A stretch of 64,000 nucleotides of DNA. Origin: Bubalus kerabau (taxonomy: Eukaryota > Chordata > Mammalia > Artiodactyla > Bovidae). The stretch covers positions 40,821,001-40,885,000 of the forward strand of contig NC_073630.1 of NCBI RefSeq assembly GCF_029407905.1, given 5' to 3'. Each line of letters starts with the position of its first letter. Position 1 is the first letter of the stretch. Below, in pieces: positions 56,884 to 64,000 of the stretch. The notes under the pieces are model-generated. The model was not told the origin of the DNA. It saw only the letters and a program-made list of their open reading frames with translations, and did no database searches. Both the position numbers and the translations under genes were made by a program.

Positions 56884-57726
56884 GGTGCAAGAATTGACAA
56901 TAGACCAATAGGATGATTACAGAGTCCCCAAACAGATGGGACTGTAAACTGGTACGGTCGCTTTGGGCAACAGTCTGGCATCATCTGCCACAATGGAAGA
57001 TAAGTATACTCAAGACTATAGTGACCAGATAATTTTTTTCTCAAAACAGTGCATGTGGGTTCTATTATTTTCCTCAACTTAATCAGTACTTGTTGCTTTC
57101 TGATTTTCTTGATAGTGGCCATCCTAATGGATATGAGCTGATATCATTGTGGTTTTCATTTGCATTTCCCTGCTGATTAGTGATGTTGAGCATCTTTTCA
57201 TATGCTTGTTGGCCCGCCTATATATCTTCTTCAGAAAAATGTCTATTCAAGTCCTTTGCACATTTCAAAATCAGGTTATGTGGTTTTGTTGTTGTTGAGA
57301 TATCCCTTATCAGATAAATTGTTTTCAAATATTTTTTGCCATTCTGTAGGTTGCCTTTTCACTGTGTTGATACTTTCCTTTTCCATGCAGAAGCTTTTTA
57401 GTTTGATGTAGTTCCATTTGTCTCTGTTACTTTTGTTGCCTGTGTCTTCATGTCACAGCTAAGAAATCATTGCAAAGACCAATACCATCAGGTTTTTCTC
57501 CTGTGTTTTCTCCTAGGGTTTTTATAGTTTCAAGTTTTTATTCCATTTTGAATGGATTTTTGTACCCAATATACAGTAAAGATCCAGTTTCATTCTTTTG
57601 CATATGGATATCTAGTTTGCCAACACATTTGTTGAAGAGACTATCCTTCCCTCACATTGTAGTTTTGGCACCCTTGTTAAATGTCATTTGAGTATATATG
57701 TGAAATTTATTTCTGAGCTCTCTATT

Positions 57727-57946
57727 ACTTTTTATTCCAGTTTTATTGAGATATAATTGACACATAACAGTGTATAAGTTAAAGATGTGTAGTATAATTA
57801 CTTGACTTACATATATTATGGAGTGATTAACCAGAATAAATTTAGTTAACATCCAGCATCTTAAACAGATTAAAAGAAGGAAAAAATGTATCTTTTCCCT
57901 CATGATGAGACCTCTTAGGATTTAACAACTTTTAAATATACCATCC
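57727..57946 (-). mobile_element. L1 3' UTR fragment inserted in L1, with 14-base duplication
   Basis: Antisense CAGTTTTATTGAGATATAAT and TAGTTAACATCCAGCATCTT are an old L1 3' UTR. The duplication CTGAGCTCTCTATT lies at 57713-57726 and 57947-57960, with no mismatch. Confidence 0.9.
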
Positions 57947-58081
57947 CTGAGCTCTCTATTCTGTTCCATTGGTCTATGTGTCTGTTTTTGTGCCAGTACC
58001 ACACAGTTTTGATTATTGAAACTTTGTAATATGTTTGAAGTCAAACAATGCAAGGTTCTAACTTTGTCCCTTTGGGGGATT

Positions 58082-58354
58082 GTTGTTGTTGCTGCGTCGC
58101 TTCAGTCATGTCTGACTCTGTGCGAACCCATGGACTGCAGCCTACCAGGCTTCTCCGTCCATGGGATTCTCCAGGCAAGAACACTGGAGTGGGTTGCCAT
58201 TTCCTTCTCCAATGCATGAAAGTGGAAAGTGAAAGTGAAGTCGCTCAGTTGTGTCTGACTCTTAGTGACCCCATGGACTGCAGCCTACCAGGCTCCTCCA
58301 TCCATGGGATTTTCCAGGCAACAGTACTGGAGTGGGGTGCCATTGCCTTCTCCC
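58082..58354 (-). mobile_element. BovA2 dimer SINE, antisense
   Basis: Two units, from GTTGTTGCTGCGTCGCTTCA to GGGGTGCCATTGCCTTCTCC. An imperfect 11-base duplication (TTTGGGGGATT at 58071-58081, TTTTGGGGATT at 58355-58365) flanks it. Confidence 0.93.
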
Positions 58355-58794
58355 TTTTGGGGATTACTTTAGTTATTTAGGGTTCTTTGAGATTCTATAT
58401 GAATTTTAGATTTTTCATCATATTTCTGCAAAAAACATCATTAGCATTTTGGCAGGGATTGTGTTGAGTCTGTAAATCAGTTTGAATACTATGAACATTT
58501 TTAACAATATTAGGTCTTCTGATCCATGAACATAGACTGTCTTTCCATTGATTTGTGGGCTTCTTTAATTTCTTTTGGCAATATATTGTAGTTTTCAGTA
58601 TATAAGACTTTCACCTTGTTAAATTTAATTCTTAAATAGCTTTTTTTAATGCTATTAAAAATAAGATTGTCTTATTAATTTACTTTTCAGATTGTATAGA
58701 AATTCAAGTAATTTTTGTGTTGATGTTTTATCCTAAAGCTTTGTTGCATTTGTTTATTAGTTCAACAGCTTTGTGTGTGTGTAGTGTCTTTGGG

Positions 58795-59066
58795 TGGAGA
58801 AGGCAATGGCAACCCACTCCAGTACTCTTGCCTGGAAAATCCCATGGACGGAGGGGCCTGGTAGGCTGCAGTCCGTGGGGTCGCTAGGAGTCAGACACGA
58901 CTGAGTGACTTCACTTTCACTTTTCACTTTCATGCACTGGAGAAGGAAATGGCAACCCACTCCAGGGTTCTTGCCTGGAGAATCCCAGGGACGGAGAGCC
59001 TGGTGGGCTGCCGTCTATGGGGTCGCACAGAGTCAGATACGACTGAAGTGACTTAGCAGCAGCAGC
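58795..59066 (+). mobile_element. BovA2 dimer SINE, sense
   Basis: Two units, from TGGAGAAGGCAATGGCAACC to the CTTAGCAGCAGC end. The 12-base duplication AGTGTCTTTGGG is at 58783-58794 and 59067-59078. Confidence 0.94.
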
Positions 59067-60110
59067 AGTGTCTTTGGGCTTTTCTACAAACAAGATTGTG
59101 TCATCTCTGAATGGAAGTAGTTTTACTTTTTCCTTGCTAATTTATTTGCCTTTAATACCTTTTTCTTGCTTAACTACTTTGGCTTCCAACACTGTGTTGA
59201 GTAAAAGTGGTGATAGTAGGCATCTTGCTTAGTTCCTGATCTTAGAGCAAAAGCTCTCAGTTTTTCACCACTGAATATGATGTTAGCTGTGGGCTTATCA
59301 TATATGACTATCATTATTTAAGGTAATCTTTTACTCTCAGTTGTTGAATGTTTTTTTATCATGAAACCATGTTAATTTTGTCAAATGCTATTTTTGCATC
59401 AGTTGAAATGATCATGGGATTTTTATCCTTTGTTATGTTAATATAATGTAGTACATTGATTATTGTTTGTAGGTTGAGCCATATTTGCATCCTAAGAATA
59501 ACACCCACTTAATTGTGGTGTATAAGCCTTTTAAGGTGAATTTAGTTTACTGAGTATTTTTTTGTTTAGAATTTTTGCATCTATGTGCATCAGGGATATT
59601 GGTTTATAATTTTCTTATCTTGTAATATCTTTGGCTTTGGTATCAGGGTAATGCTGGCCTCATAGAATGAGTTTGTAAGTGTGCTCTCATTTTAAATTCT
59701 TGGGAAGAGTTTAAGAAAGATTAGTATTAATTCTTCTTTAAATGTTTGGTAGAATTCTACAGTTGAGGCCTTTTGGTCCTGGATCTTTGTTTTTTGGAGA
59801 ATTTTGATTACTGGTTAAATCTTACTGGTTATAGGTCAGTTCAAATTTTTTTTAAAATTTCTTTCTGATTCTAATAAATTATCCATTTATTTTAAGTTAT
59901 CCAATTTGTTGGCACATAATTGTTCATAGTAGATACCTATAATCCTCTTTATTTTTGTAATTACTCTTTTTTTCTTTCTGATTTTTGTTATTTGAGTCTT
60001 TTTTTTTTTAGTCTAGCTACAAGTTTGTCAATTTTGTCTATCTTTTCAAAAAATCAACTCTTAGTTTCATAATATTTTACTTCTTGGTTCAGGTGGTGGC
60101 TATATGGGAA

Positions 60111-61531
60111 TTTATTTTGTGATAATTCATTGAATTTTACATTTATATTTCATATATGTTGTGTCTATTAAAGACACAATAAAAAGAAGAGGCTTTAAAA
60201 AATAATCAAGTCCCCACAAGCTAGCTATCCCATTACCAGAGATTTGTTCATCCTAGTTGCCCGTCTTCTACCTCTCTTCTTTGATTCTCATGTCCTGTCT
60301 TTCAGACCCCTACAAATAAACATTGGTCTTTATTTATCATACAGAACAATTTATCTCTCTCCAGCCACTGCTAATCAAATATGGATAGCCAAACTTATCT
60401 AATCAAGGTATTCAGGAATCAAGAATCTTTTAGTTAACCAGTTTAACCATCTTTTTAGAAGACTATTTTATCCCTACACACATTAAACAAAGTATTTCTT
60501 TTCATATGAAAAGAAACTTTCTTTGCTTTTGAGTGATGCTTCTGATCGCAATTGTGTATAACTTAATACATGCCTAAAAATGTGAACCTATTTTAACCAA
60601 TTTGTCTAATGACAACTTCTATCATTTAGGAACTGCTGTTACTTTAACTGCTTAGCCTTAGACAAGCCATCAAAATCAAGATGAGTAACATAAGCAGAAC
60701 TTACTAATATGAGTTTGATGTGGGCTTGACTTTAATCAGAATTTGTGAGGCAGGGAGAGTTTTATTAATTAGTTACTTAATTAGTAGGCATCCAGAGTGA
60801 TTTTTTTCTTTGCAGAATTTCAATGAGCAATGAATGGTTATTAGATGAACTGGAAAGATTGACTCTTTTATTTATTTGTGAGCAATCTCAGTAGCTCCTT
60901 AGTACTGGCAGTAACTCAGAATGAGTCAGACATGAATTATTGAATATATTGGATTCCATGTCCTAGTTTTGTTGGATTCTGCTATCTCAGTTCACAGCAT
61001 CGATTCATGATATTTTAAAGAACTTTCTGAAATCTTTTCATATCATTCTTACTTCCTTGTTGAAATATATGCCCTAGGAGAGAAGGAATATTTTTCTGTT
61101 TGTTCACTGATGCATAGCAACTGCCTAGGACAGTTCCCCACTCAAGGTGCTTGACAATGATTTTATGGTAGGGGACAACAATGTACTTCTCATAGTACAT
61201 ATGAATGTAATCAGCTTCGCAGCCACAGGTTCAATATTTAACATGATGAGAACAGTTTAGTAAAAAGTAAAAATTGCTAAGTCAAATATGGAAACTGACA
61301 ATAAAAGTGCATTGGTACTAAATTGTCTTTCAGTTGCAACTGTATTGTGACTAACAGATTTGTGTAAGAGGCTTGGGGAGGCTCCTCCTTGGAATCACAT
61401 GACATGAGTGAGGAGAGTAAGTCAACTGGGTAAACAAAACACCTTTGTCTGTGGACAGCAAATCTGTGACCAGCCTTAAACCGTAGAAGCTACTTGGAAA
61501 TGTGGACACAGCTCTCCTTGTGTGCATGCAT
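60111..61531. other. Unique AT-rich DNA
   Basis: An L2- or MIR-end-like piece (AACTGCCTAGGACAGTTCCC) lies near 61119, and a small hairpin at 60159-60179. No gene recognised. Confidence 0.45.
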
Positions 61532-61750
61532 GGTAAGTCGCTTCAGTTGAGTCCGACTCTTTGCAACCCTATGGACTGTAGCCCACTAGGCTCCTCTGTC
61601 CATGGAATTCTCCAGGCAAGAACACTGCAGTTGGTTGCCATTTCCTCCTCCACAGGATCTTCCCAACCCAGGGATCGAACCCAGGTCTCTTATGTCTCCT
61701 GCTTTGGTAGGCAGGTTATTTTTTCCACTAGGACTACATGGGAAGCCCAC
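61532..61750 (-). mobile_element. Bov-tA SINE, near full length
   Basis: Antisense copy from GTAAGTCGCTTCAGTTGAGT to the tRNA-like head (GGGCTTCCCATGTAGTCCTA in sense). Confidence 0.9.
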
Positions 61751-61767
61751 ATGGCTGTCCATTGGCT

Positions 61768-61895
61768 GTATTACCTCCATTTTACAAATAAAGGACTGAG
61801 GCACAGGATGTTAAGTAATTTGGTCAAAGTCAGATGGTTGTTTGAGTAGAATAGCTGGGATTTGAACCAGGACAATCTGGTTCCAGAATCCATTA
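61768..61895 (-). repeat. MIR SINE
   Basis: CTCCATTTTACAAATAAAGG, GACTGAGGCACAGGATGTTA and GCTGGGATTTGAACCAGG are antisense MIR. Confidence 0.85.
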
Positions 61896-62307
61896 TCTTA
61901 CCTACATACTGTAGATTCTACAGAGAGTGATACCTGTCATTGGTGATATTTAATAAGATTTTGGGTAACTGCTAGTGAGGGAGATTTGGTATTTTGCTAT
62001 TTAAAAGATGATTTATCATCTTTCTTTTTGTTTCCCAGTCGACCATATGTGGACAAGTGTTCTATGAAGAATTTGCTGTTATTCCTCTCTTGGGATGTGT
62101 TTCTGGCTAAAAGTTTCTCAAGTCTTTCTGATGATGCTGTGAGCTAGCTAAAATCCTTTAATAAAAATTTCTGCTTATACTAGTCATAATTGTTTTCTGT
62201 TGTTTTCAAATGAGAACGAGTAACAGAATTTAAAAGGAAGAGACTCTATTCAATGCTCTGTTATGACCTATGGGAAGGAAATCCAAGGAAGAAGGGTTCT
62301 ATGTATT
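61896..62307. other. Unique DNA
   Basis: No recognised gene or repeat. Confidence 0.5.
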
Positions 62308-62395
62308 CATGTATCTGATTCACTTTACTGTACAGCAGAAACTAACACAACATTGTAAAGCAACTATACTCCAGCAAAAATAAAATAAAATGGAG
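62308..62395 (+). mobile_element. Very short L1 3' end, sense
   Basis: CATGTATCTGATTCACTTTA, CAGCAGAAACTAACACAAC and TGTAAAGCAACTATACTCC, then an A-rich tail. Confidence 0.8.
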
Positions 62396-64000
62396 GAAAG
62401 CAGGTTCAGGAGATTAAGAGAGACCAGGTTTTCATGACATCATATATGTTCCCAGATCCAGCCACAGCTGAAGCCAGCACTTCCCTTGATTTTTCAGATA
62501 TATGAAGCAATAAGTTCTCCTTTTCCTTAAGCTAACTTGGGTTGAATTTTTGAAACTTGCAAAGCAAATATTCCCAACTGTTACTATATTGTACTCTTCC
62601 TTTCTACTCTTATGTACTCTTCTTTCTTTTTAAAATTTTTGTGATAAAATTTAAAATAAATAATACTAAAAAGAAAACAAAAAACAACCCATTTAATCTT
62701 CATAGAGGCTACTCATTACTGTGATCCATAGTTCTATTAACACGGCCAGGCATCTGTTTGCTCTTTAATATGAGATGAACTCAGGACAGAATTTGACACT
62801 GTTGATTCCATTTTCTTTCCTGTAAACTTTTTAGTTGTTTGAGCTTTTAATTCTTTTTAAAACTGACTCGTGGGAAGTGAAATAAAATGCATTATTTTCT
62901 GTCTGACTTCTAAGTTCCATTAACTTGACAACAAGCTTGATCCTTATTATTCACATTTAAACATTAAAAACTCACACAGTTGCATACACATTTATTACTT
63001 TATAATCTGCCTACATTGCATTGTGAAAACAGAAAATACACATCCACTCAAATTGATGGTCTTCTCCCCATGGAAGTGTTTCTAGAGTACAAAGTATAAT
63101 TGGCTGAAATGTTTGATGTCAGATTCCTTTTTTTCATTAGAATTTCTGGCACATGCATTTTACACAAATGTTGGTCAAGAAATGATCAACTTCCCAAACT
63201 CCCTCCTTCCCAAAGTTATTGCTCCTCAATGTTTGTGAAACACAATTATATAGTTAAAAAATTTTTTTCAGAACAGGGTCATGTGGGTCAGTGAGTTTGC
63301 TCACTGGCATGTGATTTGGACTTTCATCAAACCATTCAACCAAGATGAAACCAAAATGAAAATGTCAACTTATTTGAATGGACACATCTATGTTATTTAG
63401 AAAAAAATTTAAGAGCATGTTGGCATAACATACTGACACAAACATAATGTTAGACTTATTTTTATTCTTTGGGTTTAAAAGTATAGTTGATTTTTATGAT
63501 TACAAAAAGTGAAATCATGAACATTGTTAAAAAGACTAAAAACTGTAAGAAAAGTATTAAAAGGAAAAATATATCTATAATGTTATTATCAGATATAGCC
63601 ATTATTATTTTAGAATAGTGCTTTATATCTTTCAGACATATTTTTATATATAATTTATTTTTTTGAGATAACTATGTCCATATAATTTTGCATAATGCTT
63701 TTAAAATAGCTTTACTATAAAAATAAAATAAATTTATCATAAAATATTTTAATTTTTGCATCACCTGTCATTTTGATAAATTAGTTCACTGCCTTAAATT
63801 GTTACTTTTCTTTTGAATATGGGAATGTATTATACTATGGCACTATAACTATAACTTATAAATCATAACCGATCTAAGAATAAAGTCTTAGTTTTTATAA
63901 TCTTATTATGTACTTGGTATTATCAGGTTTAAAAAATATAAGCCATCTTGTTTAATTCTGTAAATGACTTTTAATGGTATATAAAAGAAGTAGCATTAGC
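62396..64000. other. AT-rich DNA to the right edge
   Basis: Positions 62445-62545 (GATCCAGCCACAGCTGAAGC, then AGCAATAAGTTCTCCTTTTC) resemble an old LTR 3' end. From 63380 onward the DNA is very AT-rich without a recognised family or exon. Confidence 0.45.

Larger units (their letters stand above)
57070..60110 (-). mobile_element. Old L1 ORF2, antisense, with three insertions
   Basis: Antisense ORF2 text runs from CATTTGCATTTCCCTGCTGA (C-terminal part) through TTCCATTGGTCTATGTGTCT and CATCCTAAGAATAACACCCA to GTCTAGCTACAAGTTTGTCA. Frames are broken throughout. An L1 3' fragment (57727-57946) and two BovA2 dimers (58082-58354 and 58795-59066) interrupt it. Confidence 0.88.

Noticed and set aside
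56930..57010. Sense L1-like piece (GACTGTAAACTGGTACGG) beside antisense L1, suggesting another inversion
   Set aside because: Similarity is short and weak, and the wrong end would be inverted for twin priming.
30079..64000. Exons of MEPE, the gene expected upstream of SPP1
   Set aside because: No RGD-bearing or MEPE-like coding segment was seen. The gene is probably beyond the right edge.

Overview
This is a stretch of ruminant nuclear DNA, most likely bovid and cattle-like. It carries BovB (RTE-type) LINEs, tRNA-Glu-derived Bov-tA SINEs, Bov-A monomers and BovA2 dimers, CHR-type SINEs, bovine-type L1 elements, and older MIR, L2 and MaLR repeats. It is AT-rich and CpG-poor, and nearly every long open frame belongs to a retrotransposon.

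The only host gene recognised is the 5' end of SPP1 (osteopontin) on the minus strand. Coding exon 3 (2378-2416), exon 2 with the start codon and signal peptide (2537-2604), non-coding exon 1 (about 3693-3776) and the TTTAAA-type proximal promoter (about 3777-3920) are readable. Exon 4 and the rest of the gene lie beyond the left edge. An A10 tract (T10 on the gene strand) sits at 5006-5015, about 1.24 kb upstream of the inferred transcription start. That is the distance at which the cattle OPN3907 poly-T indel has been described. Everything right of about 4 kb is SPP1 5' flank. From mammalian gene order it is probably the SPP1-MEPE intergenic interval, but no MEPE exon was recognised.

Layout: 1-3776 SPP1; 3777-7400 upstream flank with MIR and CHR SINEs and a CTCF-like motif; 7409-8167 an L1 with internal inversion; 8515-16600 a BovB-rich block with two roughly 2-kb BovB copies in opposite orientation; 19385-24385 L1, SINE, MaLR and BovB copies; 24.4-35.9 kb mostly unique DNA with scattered repeats, one ERV LTR and one L1 flanked by imperfect direct repeats of about 85 bp; 35920-44007 a long bovine L1 split by three BovB insertions; 44-49 kb mostly unique; about 50.3-52.6 kb an old ERV-L relic with RNase H/integrase and dUTPase-like segments, itself hit by a BovB; 52.7-56.9 kb L2, L1, an ERV LTR and microsatellites; 57.07-60.11 kb an old antisense L1 carrying an L1 3' fragment and two oppositely oriented BovA2 dimers; 61.5-64 kb SINEs and AT-rich unique DNA.

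No operon, CRISPR, phage-like or otherwise new multi-gene system is present. The noteworthy content is the regulatory 5' end of SPP1 and the record of nested and rearranged retrotransposition. Coordinates of repeats are eye-estimated, usually within about 10-20 bases. Family names come from memory of consensus sequences, not from a database search.
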